59,622 bases of DNA from assembly GCA_964583605.1 (NCBI GenBank), contig CAZOWL010000014.1, forward strand, positions 1 through 59,622. The letters are read 5' to 3'. Source of the stretch: CAZOWL01 sp964583605 (lineage in GTDB: Bacteria > Pseudomonadota > Gammaproteobacteria > Chromatiales > Chromatiaceae). Of the stretch, positions 27,524-36,460 are shown in pieces (within the stretch, counting starts at the first letter, position 1; every line of letters begins with the position of its first letter). Position numbers and translations under genes: made by a program. The notes below the pieces were generated by a model. The model searched no databases, was not told the origin of the DNA, and saw only the letters and a list, made by a program, of their open reading frames with translations.

Positions 27524-29596
27524 GTGCCGCATCGGATCGACCTGACGGATCTGACCAGTCTTCCGTCGCCGCCAAGCTTGGTGTTGAGGCTGCTGCGGGC
27601 ATTCGGAGACGAGGAGACGGACTTTGGCGAGCTCGCCGAGATCTGCTCGCAGGATGCCGCGCTGGCGGCGCGCATCCTTTCCGTGGCCAACTCGGCCGCG
27701 TTCCGCCGGCGCGCGCCGCCTTTCCACGACCTCGACCGGGCCCTGATTACGCTCGGGCTGGAGACGGTCAGGACCATCGCGCTCGTCACCTCCGTGATGC
27801 AGTCTTTTGGCCGGCTCCCGGGCATGGGCCCATCCGAGCTCGCCGACTTCTGGCGGCATGCCCTGGTCTGCGCACATCTTGCGCGGCGCTTGGCGCTGAC
27901 CACAGGCTACCCGCGCCCGCAGGAGGCCTATCTGAGCGGGCTGCTCCACGATATCGGCAAGTTGGTCGTCGCCGGACAACGCGGCGAGGGGTACGTGCAG
28001 GTGCGTACGCTCGCCTTGACGCCGCAGGACTACGTCGCGCACGAGCGAACGCTGTTTGGTACCGATCATTGCGAGGTCGGCGCGGCGCTGATGTCGTCCT
28101 GGCAGCTCTCGTCGTTTCTTGAGGATTGCGCGCGCTTTCACCACGAGCCCGTCACCGGACTGCGCGACGCTCACCTGCTGATCCGGCTGGTCTACGTGGC
28201 CAACGCGCTCGACAGCCACCAGTGGCTGCCGGATCAGGCGCTCGCCGTTGGTGACGGGTTGCTTGGTCTGACGGCCACACTCCTCGCACGTCAGAGCGGC
28301 GAGGCGCGCGCCGAGGTGGGCCAGCTCGCTGAAGCACTTGGCATTGGCGTGTCGGCAACCGGCGCGCATCAGGCGCCATCGCCGCTGCAGCAGGAGGTCC
28401 GCGACACGGCCCTTGTCACCGGCGTGCGCGCCCAGCTCGATCCGCTCCGGGAAGAGCCCGCGCTGCTCGAGTCCATTGCGCGGTGCATAACCATTCTGTT
28501 CGGTGTTGACCGCACCCGTTTCTTCATCCCCGCCGCAAACGCGAGCCTGCGCGGGGTCGATCCGCTGCAACCCGATGCCCCGTTCAACGACCTCGCCTGC
28601 TCCACCGTCGGCGGGGCCTCGCTGGTGGCGCGCGCCTTCACCGATGGAGACCTGGTCGAGGCTAGGGTCCGTTCCCAAGAGATCTCTGTCCTCGACCGGC
28701 AGGTGCTCGGTGACGGAGACGGGGCGTTGCTCCTCCCGCTGCGATGGAGCGGACACTCGCGGGCAGTGGCCGTTCTTGACGCAGGCCCGGCGCAGCGGTC
28801 GCGCCTGCTGAGCAACGCCAGGTTATTAACACTGTTCGCCGCGGAGGCCGGTCGTGTGCTGGGCGATCAGCAAGAGCGTCGCGAGCGTGAGCGGCGCGAG
28901 CAGGAGGATCACCAACTGCTCGAGCACGGCCGACTTCAACAGCTGGTCCACGAGGCCAACAACCCGTTGAGCATCGCCCAGAGCTACCTGGAACTGCTTG
29001 GGCAGCGGCTCGGCGAGGACGAGGACCTGGACGTGCTGCGGGAGGAGCTCGACCGGGTCGGCGCGATCTTGGTGCGGCTCGTTGAAGACGAGCCTCAGCC
29101 GGCGACCAAGAGCGACAGCGAGGATCCCGCGCGGCTGGTCCGTCGCCTGGTCGGTGTGCTCGACCGAGCACTGTGCCGACCCCGGGGCATCGCGCTTGCC
29201 CTGCACTGCGATTCGGCAGTTCCGGCACTGACGATCGATGACGACGCCCTCAAGCAGGTACTGCTGAACCTGATCCGTAATGCCGCCGAGGCGGTCGCCG
29301 ACGGCGGGCGCATCGGGCTCAATATCGCCGCCGGAGTGAACGTGCAGGGCCGCAGCCATATCGAGCTTTCTGTGACCGACGACGGCCCGGGTGTCCCCGA
29401 GGCATCGATCCCGCGCTTGTTCCAGCCGGTGACGAGCACCAAGTCGGGACACGCTGGTGTCGGCCTGGCGATCGTGCGCACCCTGGTCGAGCAGGCCGGC
29501 GGCCTGGTGACCTATCGCACCGCCGAAGGCGGGGGAGCTCGCTTTCAAATCCTGATCCCCGTCTGCGATAAAACGCCACCGCGGAGGAGTTCATGA
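27524..29596 (+). CDS. HDOD-domain protein with histidine-kinase-type ATPase domain
   Basis: 690 residues. An HDOD domain (about 5-260) opens with LPSPPSLVLRLLRAF and contains LSGLLHDIGKLVVAG. A middle GAF-like region follows (about 310-450), then a charged coiled coil. A dimerisation segment HEANNPLSIAQSYLELLG places a histidine where HisKA domains have the phosphorylated one. The HATPase domain has an N box (NLIRNAAEAVADGG), G1 (DDGPGVP) and G2 (GHAGVGLAIV). The start is a GTG without an obvious ribosome site. It overlaps the next gene by ATGA, and that gene begins with a receiver domain, so phosphotransfer to it is likely (inference). Confidence 0.85.
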   Translation: MPHRIDLTDLTSLPSPPSLVLRLLRAFGDEETDFGELAEICSQDAALAARILSVANSAAFRRRAPPFHDLDRALITLGLETVRTIALVTSVMQSFGRLPGMGPSELADFWRHALVCAHLARRLALTTGYPRPQEAYLSGLLHDIGKLVVAGQRGEGYVQVRTLALTPQDYVAHERTLFGTDHCEVGAALMSSWQLSSFLEDCARFHHEPVTGLRDAHLLIRLVYVANALDSHQWLPDQALAVGDGLLGLTATLLARQSGEARAEVGQLAEALGIGVSATGAHQAPSPLQQEVRDTALVTGVRAQLDPLREEPALLESIARCITILFGVDRTRFFIPAANASLRGVDPLQPDAPFNDLACSTVGGASLVARAFTDGDLVEARVRSQEISVLDRQVLGDGDGALLLPLRWSGHSRAVAVLDAGPAQRSRLLSNARLLTLFAAEAGRVLGDQQERRERERREQEDHQLLEHGRLQQLVHEANNPLSIAQSYLELLGQRLGEDEDLDVLREELDRVGAILVRLVEDEPQPATKSDSEDPARLVRRLVGVLDRALCRPRGIALALHCDSAVPALTIDDDALKQVLLNLIRNAAEAVADGGRIGLNIAAGVNVQGRSHIELSVTDDGPGVPEASIPRLFQPVTSTKSGHAGVGLAIVRTLVEQAGGLVTYRTAEGGGARFQILIPVCDKTPPRRSS

Positions 29597-32109
29597 ATTG
29601 GCCGGAGCAGTCGGAAGCGTCATCGTCTCTTCCGCATGCGACCGATGAATGCCGCAGATTGCTTGTCGTCGACGATGAGCCACGGGCGCGCTCGGCGCTC
29701 GAACGACTGCTGGGTCCCCTCGGATTCGACATCACCAGTGTGGCGAATGCCGACCAGGCGCTAGAGCATCTGGCCAATGAGCGTTACGACGCGGTGCTCC
29801 TCGACCTCGCCATGCCCGGCGCTAGCCCTACCCGGGTGCTCGACCGGGTGGCTGGGTCCCGCGGTGAGACCGCGGTCGTAGTTGTCAGCGGCACTCGATC
29901 TGTGAACGAGGCCACCCAGGCGCTTCGTCAGGGCGCGCACGATTTCGTCTCCAAGCCCTACCGTACCGAAGAGCTGCTGCAGAGTATCGCGAGCGCCTGC
30001 CGGAGGATGGCCTTGGAGCGCTCTCGCGTCTTGATGGAGGCGCGACTGCGGGAATCTGAGCGTCTGCACCGCTTTCTGGTGCACAGCTCGCCGGATCTGA
30101 TCTTCATGCTCGACGCAAACGCCCGCCTGCGCTTCGTCAACGAGCGTCTCAGCAGCTTGTTGGGGCAAGTCCCGGAGGCGCTGCTGGGCTGGCCGTTCCT
30201 CGAGATCATTGAGCCCGCTCAACGCGACCGCGCTAGGGCGGTCGTGACGGAGCTGCTTGGCGACCCAGCAGGCAGTACTCGGACGATCGAGCTCGCACTG
30301 CTGGGGGCCACCGGCGGCGACCCGGTACCATGCGAAATCAAATTTCTAGCGCACGCGACAGACCGTGAGCCGCGGGGTGAGCTATTCGGGGTGGCGCGCG
30401 ATCTCACCGATCGCCACCGCGCCGAGGAGGCGCTGCGCCGCTCAAACGACCTCCTCCAGCACGTCATCAGCACAAGCCCGGCCGTGATCTATTCCCGCCG
30501 GCCCGGCCACAACCGGGACCTGACCTTCGTCAGCGACAATGTCACCGAGCTCCTCGGATACGAGCCGAGGCAACTCGTGGATGGCGCTATCACCTGGCGC
30601 GAGCTGATTCATCCAGACGACCTGGAGCGCATGGAGGAGGACCTCGATTGTGTTGAGGAGCGCCTCAGCGGCACGTGCGAGTACCGCATGCGCGCCAGCA
30701 ACCAGGGGTGGCGCTGGGTACGCGATAGTGTGCGGCTCCTATGCGACAGCTCGGGGCGTCCGCTCGAGCTGGTCGGGTCGTGGCTCGACAACACCGAATC
30801 CCACTTGCTGTCCGAGCAGCTCAAGCTGCAAGCCAGCCTTGATTCTCTAACCGGTCTGCTCAACCGGCGCGCCTTCGAGCAGTGCCTGCGTCACGCGCTG
30901 GAGGGCGCCCGCCAAGAGCACTGGGTGCACGCGCTCTGCTATCTCGATCTCGATCAGTTCAAGGTCATCAACGACACCTGTGGTCATGCCGCAGGCGACA
31001 CGGTGCTGCGCCAGCTCGCGCACGTGCTAGAACGCTGCGTCCGCAAGCAGGACGCGCTGGCGCGCCTCGGCGGTGATGAGTTCGGCGTACTGATGGAGCG
31101 TTGCGATGCCGAGGGGGCGATGCGCGTCGCCAAGACGCTATGTAAGGCAGTCAACGACTTTCGCTTCGTCTGGGCCGATAAGACCTTCCGACTTGGGGCC
31201 AGCATCGGTCTCGTTCTGATCGATAAGGATAGCGAGGGCCTCAACGCTGTGCTCAGCGCCGCCGACAGCGCCTGCTACGCGGCCAAGGACGCCGGGCGCA
31301 ACCGCATCCACCTGTATGCCGAGGAGGACACCGAGCTGCAGCGTCGCCACGGCGAGATGCAGTGGGTGTCCCGGATCAACCAGGCGTTGGAGCAGAACCG
31401 CTTCCGCCTTGTCTTCCAGCCGATCATGCCGATCAGCGCCCCGCCCAACGGACACCACTACGAGCTGTTGCTACGCATGTACGACGAGGCAGGCGAAATG
31501 GTCATGCCCGGCGCCTTCCTGCCGGCGGCGGAGCGCTATCAACTGATCGGACGCCTCGATCAATGGGTCCTCGACAACGCGATGGACTGGCTGTGCAAGA
31601 ACCCGCGCCACGTGCAGGATCTGAGCCTCTGCGCAATCAACCTCTCTGGGTATTCGTTAGGCGATGAACAGTTGCTCGACCGCTTGGCGACTCGGCTCCA
31701 CAGCGAGGGGCCGGATCCCGCGAAGCTCTGTTTCGAGGTCACCGAGACCGCAGCGATCTCAAACATGTACAACGCTGTGCAATTCATCCGTACGCTGAGA
31801 GAGATGGGCTGCCGTTTCGCGCTCGACGACTTCGGCAGCGGGCTGTCCTCGTTCGCCTATCTCAAGAGCCTGCCAGTCGACTTCATCAAGATCGACGGGA
31901 TGTTTGTCGAGGACATCGCATCCAGCCCAGTAGCGCATGCGATGGTCAGGGCGATCAACGAGATCGGCCAGGTGATGGGCATGAAGACGGTCGCCGAGTT
32001 TGTCGAGACAGAGGAAGCGCTGACCGTGCTGCGCAGCATCGGCGTCGACTTCGCGCAGGGCTACCAGATCGGCCGCCCGCGGCCAATCGAGGATCTCGAG
32101 CCGCGGTGA
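29593..32109 (+). CDS. Response regulator with PAS, GGDEF and EAL domains
   Basis: 838 residues: receiver domain (about 18-130; LLVVDDEPRARS, phospho-Asp in YDAVLLDLAMPG, Lys in DFVSKPY), two PAS domains (about 155-415), a diguanylate cyclase domain with intact GGDEF (LARLGGDEFGVLM) and a phosphodiesterase-type domain. Its EAL motif reads ELL (YELLLRMYDE), but the downstream metal and catalytic residues are kept (INLSGYSLG, CFEVTETAAI, FALDDFGSGLSS, DFIKIDG). It probably makes or breaks cyclic di-GMP under control of the coupled kinase upstream. GGAGGAG precedes the start. Confidence 0.9.
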   Translation: MNWPEQSEASSSLPHATDECRRLLVVDDEPRARSALERLLGPLGFDITSVANADQALEHLANERYDAVLLDLAMPGASPTRVLDRVAGSRGETAVVVVSGTRSVNEATQALRQGAHDFVSKPYRTEELLQSIASACRRMALERSRVLMEARLRESERLHRFLVHSSPDLIFMLDANARLRFVNERLSSLLGQVPEALLGWPFLEIIEPAQRDRARAVVTELLGDPAGSTRTIELALLGATGGDPVPCEIKFLAHATDREPRGELFGVARDLTDRHRAEEALRRSNDLLQHVISTSPAVIYSRRPGHNRDLTFVSDNVTELLGYEPRQLVDGAITWRELIHPDDLERMEEDLDCVEERLSGTCEYRMRASNQGWRWVRDSVRLLCDSSGRPLELVGSWLDNTESHLLSEQLKLQASLDSLTGLLNRRAFEQCLRHALEGARQEHWVHALCYLDLDQFKVINDTCGHAAGDTVLRQLAHVLERCVRKQDALARLGGDEFGVLMERCDAEGAMRVAKTLCKAVNDFRFVWADKTFRLGASIGLVLIDKDSEGLNAVLSAADSACYAAKDAGRNRIHLYAEEDTELQRRHGEMQWVSRINQALEQNRFRLVFQPIMPISAPPNGHHYELLLRMYDEAGEMVMPGAFLPAAERYQLIGRLDQWVLDNAMDWLCKNPRHVQDLSLCAINLSGYSLGDEQLLDRLATRLHSEGPDPAKLCFEVTETAAISNMYNAVQFIRTLREMGCRFALDDFGSGLSSFAYLKSLPVDFIKIDGMFVEDIASSPVAHAMVRAINEIGQVMGMKTVAEFVETEEALTVLRSIGVDFAQGYQIGRPRPIEDLEPR

Positions 32110-32731
32110 CAGGGACTTCGCCCGGGCATCCCTGCCCGGGGGTAACACTGTCGCCCAAGCGATTACGACTCGCTCGGTTTGCTCCAGGTACGCCCCGGCT
32201 ACGACCTCTCCCGCCTTTGCAATGAATTTCGCGAAGCACGTTCGCTCCCTCGCCCTCTGGGAGAGGGTTGGGGTGAGGGAACGACCAGGGGCGAGGCGAC
32301 CTTTCATCATCGGGGGTGGCTCGCCTCGCCCCATGATCGTTAGCGCGGCGCCGATCTCGCCGCCTCCCAGCGTCTTCCACAGGCGCTGTGGTCAACCCTG
32401 TGGATAAGCTCGGTAAAACAACCGTAACATCCCGACAGCGCTCCGGTTGCGTTAGATCGGCCGAAAATTGGCCAGCACCGCCAGGCGTCGATCGCCAGCG
32501 CGGACTGCGATAAGGAACCCCTATCAGCACGGGGCCACCCGAGGCCCTTCACGCCTGCTTCGTCGCCTGTTTGCCCTATACCGCAGCAGGTCGGTGGGGC
32601 TTGCATCTCATCAACGTGCGTCGCTTGGCCGGCTCGTCGACCAAAGTCTTGCGCGATGCGCTCTCAGGCTCCGACCAGCCTCGCCGCCGGGGCGCGGCTC
32701 TGAGCATGCAAGATAAGGTGAAAACAGGGTA
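32110..32731. other. Gene-free region holding repeat copy D
   Basis: 622 bases with no supported gene. Copy D fills 32221-32343. A single perfect DnaA-box-like TGTGGATAA (32399-32407) follows, with a partial second match nearby, but no cluster or A/T-rich unwinding element, so I do not call an origin. The rest shows nothing recognisable. Confidence 0.4.
32221..32343 (+). repeat. Two-hairpin intergenic repeat, copy D
   Basis: Complete copy from AATGAATTTCGCGAAGCACG to CATGATCGTTAG. Here the inner palindrome is perfect over GGGGCGAGGCGA / TCGCCTCGCCCC, and the first hairpin CCCTC...CTCTGGGAGAG...GAGGG is well preserved. Confidence 0.93.
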
Positions 32732-33808
32732 CTAGGCATCCGCACTCGATCGGAGAGGCAGACCGAGCCGATCGCTCGAAGGTCTGACCGCGACAAACTG
32801 AGAGACCCGCAGGGGCGGTTCGCGGCAATCCTGGTCAGCTGGCCGCCATCGATAGGCGACCATCGGCCCGCCCTTACCCACCGAGAAATCCAGACAGGCG
32901 ACATTGTGCCGGAGGGGGCGAATCTCCCCTTGGAGCCAGTAATGCCCAACGAACACCGGCGCCGCGTCGGCGGCGTAAGGGGCGCGACGCATGCCTTCGG
33001 GCAGCGGCCGGTCCGGGACCGCAGATCTCTGCTCCGGAGCGACCATCGCTGCCTGGCGGTAGGTCCGGGCGGTCGCCCACCATCGGTAGCGGACCCGGCG
33101 GCGAGGATGGTCGTCCTTGTCCACGAGGGCAACTTCGCCGGGCAAGGGGATCTCCGGACCCTTGAGTAGGGTCTCCAAGGCCTCGAAGGCCAGCGTCCCG
33201 TTAGTCGTCGATTCAACGAGCGAGGCGTCATCGAGCCGAGGTGGATCGCCCAGCCGTTCACGGAGGTGGTCGACGCTTGCCTGATCCCAGCATGCATGCA
33301 CGAGCCGCAGCCGACGACCGGATGAGCCGTCATCGCAGGCAGGATCGCAGAGCCCGCCACGGTCCTCCCGACCGAGGCTGGAGTCGAGCTCCAAGAACAG
33401 CGGGAGGGTCCGAAACCAGCCGATGACGTCCCGGGTCTCTTCGCCGTCGAGCGGAAACTCATCGAGAAAGCGCCGATGCTGGGCCGAGCTCTTCTCCGTA
33501 TGCGGGCGGAGAGGCTCGCCAGTCTGAGGGTGCCGCGTGTGATAGGCGATCGCGTTGAGCTCGTGGTTGCCCATCACGGCCAGGGCATGACCGGCTTCGA
33601 CCATTCTCCTGACGATCTCGACAACGCGGCGATTCTCGGGGCCCCGGTCGATGAAATCGCCGAGAAAGACCGCCATGCGCGGCCGCGCACCCGGAACATC
33701 AGACGCCTTGTAGACACCGTCGATCCGCTCATAGCCCAGCGTCAAGAGCAGCCGCTCGAGCAGCTCCCCCTGACCATGGATATCACCGAGGATGTCGTAA
33801 TCCAGCAT
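32732..33808 (-). CDS. Metallophosphoesterase
   Basis: A 358-residue calcineurin-like phosphoesterase. Metal-binding motifs appear in order: GDIHGQ (8-13), GDFIDRGPENRR (about 51-62), GNHELNA (about 80-86), and later histidines in LVHACW and FVGHYW. This set fits bacterial Ser/Thr-phosphatase or diadenosine-tetraphosphatase-like enzymes such as PrpE; substrate unknown. A mutilated copy of the same gene lies at 26750-27248. It is transcribed alone, with waaA starting a separate run upstream. Confidence 0.85.
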   Translation of the reverse strand: MLDYDILGDIHGQGELLERLLLTLGYERIDGVYKASDVPGARPRMAVFLGDFIDRGPENRRVVEIVRRMVEAGHALAVMGNHELNAIAYHTRHPQTGEPLRPHTEKSSAQHRRFLDEFPLDGEETRDVIGWFRTLPLFLELDSSLGREDRGGLCDPACDDGSSGRRLRLVHACWDQASVDHLRERLGDPPRLDDASLVESTTNGTLAFEALETLLKGPEIPLPGEVALVDKDDHPRRRVRYRWWATARTYRQAAMVAPEQRSAVPDRPLPEGMRRAPYAADAAPVFVGHYWLQGEIRPLRHNVACLDFSVGKGGPMVAYRWRPADQDCREPPLRVSQFVAVRPSSDRLGLPLRSSADA

Positions 33809-33875
33809 ACATTCAAGCAGTGGCCGCCCAATCAGGACCCTGCCGCCGGCGCTGCGCCGTCCAGTTCCGCTCTAG

Positions 33876-35144
33876 TTATTGGTGGCGTAGCTGTTTCTCG
33901 ACAAGCCCGATCAGCCGTTCGGTCGCGCCGCGGTTCTCGGCAACCACGCGTAGCCCGTTCTCCCCGACGCGGGCGCGCTCGGCCGCGTCCCCGAGCCAGG
34001 CCGCGATCTGCTTGGCCAATGCCGGCGGATCTACGACCTGTACTGCCGCTTGGGCCGCGATCAGGATCTCGGTCACGCTCGCAAAGTTGAAGATGTGTGG
34101 CCCGACGATCGATGGCACGCCGAGGGCTGCCGCTTCCACGAGGTTGTGTCCGCCGACCGGCACGAGGCTGCCGCCGATGAAGGCCACGTCGGCCGCGGCC
34201 AGGAAGACCGGCAGCTCGCCCATCGAGTCACCGAGAAAGACCGAGGTCTCAGGCTCACCGCTCGCGCCGGCGCTGCGGCGTGCCAGCGCCCAGCCCTGGC
34301 GTCTGACCAGCGCGGCGACACGCTCGAAGCGCTCCGGATGACGCGGCACGAGCACGAGCAGGGCCGTCGGCCAGCGTCGCCGGATCTCGCGATGGGCCTC
34401 GAGCAGCGCCTCCTCCTCGCCCTCATGCGTGCTGGCGGCGACCCAGACGGATCGCCCGCTGCCCCAGGCGCGCCGCATGACCTCGGCACGCTCGCGCACA
34501 CTCGCCGGCAGCCGCAGATCAAACTTGACGCTGCCGGTGACCTGGACCCGCTCGGCGGGTGTGCCCAAGGCAACGATGCGCTCTGCATCAGCGTCAGACT
34601 GCGCGGCGACGAGATCGAGTCGCGCGAAGGTCTCGCGCGCAAAGCGACCCAGCCGCGCGTAGCCGCGCGCGGAGCGCTCGGACATCCGGGCATTGGCCAG
34701 GATCACAGGCGTCCCATGGGCATTGCAGGCCCTGAGGATATTCGGCCAGACCTCGGTCTCCACCAGGATCACCAAGCGCGGCCGCACCCGGTCAAGAAAA
34801 CGCGAAACGACCGGCGGCAGGTCGAAGGGTGTATAGAGATGCGGGACCGGCACGGCGAACAGCGTCGCAAGTCGCTCACCCCCGGTCGGTGTCGTCGTCG
34901 TCACCAGCACGCTGACCCGCGGCTCGCGACCGAGTAGGTGCTTGATCAGCGGCTGCGCGGCCTGGACCTCCCCGACGGAGACCGCATGGATCCACACCTC
35001 AGCCCGTGGCGGGGTCGCAGCATAGAGACCGAGGCGCTCCCGCCAGCGCTGTCGGTAGGCCGGCAGGCGCCGGCTGCGCCACAGAAGCCGCAGGAGCGCC
35101 ACTGGCACGAGCATCCAGAGCAGAAAGCGATACAGCCGTTCCAT
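33876..35144 (-). CDS. waaA: 3-deoxy-D-manno-octulosonic acid transferase
   Basis: Transfers Kdo from CMP-Kdo to lipid A precursor at the inner membrane. The 422 residues begin with the usual membrane anchor (MERLYRFLLWMLVPVALLRLL) and contain WIHAVSVGEVQAAQPL with the catalytic Glu, LVTTTTPTGGERLA, ETEVWPN and SGSVKFD-like VTGSVKFDLR, then GGHNLVEAAALGVP for CMP-Kdo binding. The start matches other WaaA proteins. It begins only three bases after repeat copy E and has no evident ribosome site. Confidence 0.94.
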   Translation of the reverse strand: MERLYRFLLWMLVPVALLRLLWRSRRLPAYRQRWRERLGLYAATPPRAEVWIHAVSVGEVQAAQPLIKHLLGREPRVSVLVTTTTPTGGERLATLFAVPVPHLYTPFDLPPVVSRFLDRVRPRLVILVETEVWPNILRACNAHGTPVILANARMSERSARGYARLGRFARETFARLDLVAAQSDADAERIVALGTPAERVQVTGSVKFDLRLPASVRERAEVMRRAWGSGRSVWVAASTHEGEEEALLEAHREIRRRWPTALLVLVPRHPERFERVAALVRRQGWALARRSAGASGEPETSVFLGDSMGELPVFLAAADVAFIGGSLVPVGGHNLVEAAALGVPSIVGPHIFNFASVTEILIAAQAAVQVVDPPALAKQIAAWLGDAAERARVGENGLRVVAENRGATERLIGLVEKQLRHQ

Positions 35145-35147
35145 CCG

Positions 35148-35270
35148 CTAACGATCATGGGGCGAGCCGAGCCACCCCGGACGATGACATGTCGCCTCGC
35201 CCCTGATCGTTCCCTCACCCCAACCCTCTCCCAGAGGGCGAGGGAGCGAACGTGCTGCGCGAATTTCATT
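35148..35270 (-). repeat. Two-hairpin intergenic repeat, copy E
   Basis: Complete minus-strand copy whose GTTAG end falls three bases before the waaA ATG, so the repeat forms the whole 5' leader of waaA. Confidence 0.92.
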
Positions 35271-35353
35271 GTAAGAAACAGGATCCATTACCCGCGTGTT
35301 TCCCGAACGGATTGGCGGAAGGCTTGCGTCAGGCAAGGTGGCGACTTGGCTAT

Positions 35354-36460
35354 TCAGGTCACGGCGGGCACATCCTCCCGCTGCGCGACTAGCTCCCGGT
35401 AGACGGCCAAGTTTCCGGCCACCATCGCCGGCAATGAGAAGTGCTCGCACACCCGCTCGCGCGCCGCCGAGCCGAGCCGTCTGCGCAGTGCCTGATCGGC
35501 AAGCAAGCGGTGGCAGGCTGCCTCGAGGGCAGCGGCATCGGCCGCTGGCACGAGCAAGCCGGTGCGGTCATCTTCGACGACCTCCGGGATCCCGCCGACC
35601 CGGGTCGCGACGATCGCCACACCTGCGCTGGCCGCCTGCAGTAGGGCCACGCCGAGGCCCTCCATCGTCGCCGGGTGGACCAGGATGTCCAAGCACGGCA
35701 GACAGTCCGAGAGATCGTTGCGGAAACCGGCCAAATGCACGCGGCCGGCCAGGTCTAGGGCGGCCGCCTGGCGTCTCAGCTCGCTGGCAAGCGGACCCTG
35801 GCCAAAGAAGATCACCTGCAGCTGCGGAAAGTCCGCGAGCAACGCCGGCAGTGCGGCGATCAGATACCTATGCCCTTTGCGCGGAATCAACTGCGCCACG
35901 ACGCCGAGCCAGGGGCCGGCGGGTGAAATCCCGAGCCGGTCCGCGATATGCCTGCGGTCGCCGCAATCTGTGCCGACCGCGATTGGCACGGCACTGGACA
36001 CGACGCGCAGCTTGCGCTCTGGCAGCCCCTCGGCAAGCATAACCCGCGCGATGCCGTCGGAGATCGCAATGACCCGATCGAAGAGGCGATACTTGACCGC
36101 CACGAGCCAGCGCGGCTCAGGATTGTCGACCCGCCGTGAGTGAACCACGGGCACGCGACGCCAGCGGGCCGCAATCCCGCCCATCACATCGGCACCGATC
36201 CGGCTGTGCAGATGGACCACATCCGGCCGGCAGGCTGCGATCAGGCGTGCGATCTTCGCGACCAGGCTCAGATCCAGATCTCCGCGCATCGGCAGCTCAT
36301 GGATCTCGGCAAGGCCGTTCGCTGCGCGGGCCAGCTCACAGCCCTTCGGGCAGGCGAGCAGGCTCACGACCCCATGGTCCTTCAGGCCTTCGAGCAGATA
36401 CAAGACCTGCTGCGCACCCCCGTACAGGTGTCGCCCGCCCTCGATATGCAGCACCTTCAT
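35354..36460 (-). CDS. Family 4 glycosyltransferase, LPS core type
   Basis: 368 residues with a GT-B fold: N-terminal MKVLHIEGGRHLYGGAQQVLYLL, acceptor-side HSRRVDN, then PLIPRKGHRYLI-like VVAQLIPRKGH and the C-terminal nucleotide-sugar motif HPATMEGLGVALLQAASAGVAIVATRVGGIPEVVEDDRTG. The ATG at 36460 overlaps the stop of the upstream heptosyltransferase-like gene (ATGA). An upstream start 23 codons earlier adds an unrelated leader. It likely extends the LPS inner or outer core; the sugar is unknown. Confidence 0.87.
   Translation of the reverse strand: MKVLHIEGGRHLYGGAQQVLYLLEGLKDHGVVSLLACPKGCELARAANGLAEIHELPMRGDLDLSLVAKIARLIAACRPDVVHLHSRIGADVMGGIAARWRRVPVVHSRRVDNPEPRWLVAVKYRLFDRVIAISDGIARVMLAEGLPERKLRVVSSAVPIAVGTDCGDRRHIADRLGISPAGPWLGVVAQLIPRKGHRYLIAALPALLADFPQLQVIFFGQGPLASELRRQAAALDLAGRVHLAGFRNDLSDCLPCLDILVHPATMEGLGVALLQAASAGVAIVATRVGGIPEVVEDDRTGLLVPAADAAALEAACHRLLADQALRRRLGSAARERVCEHFSLPAMVAGNLAVYRELVAQREDVPAVT

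Noticed and set aside
32399..32407. Perfect DnaA box (TGTGGATAA) as a replication origin
   Set aside because: Single box with one partial match nearby, no A/T-rich element and no dnaA/dnaN neighbours.
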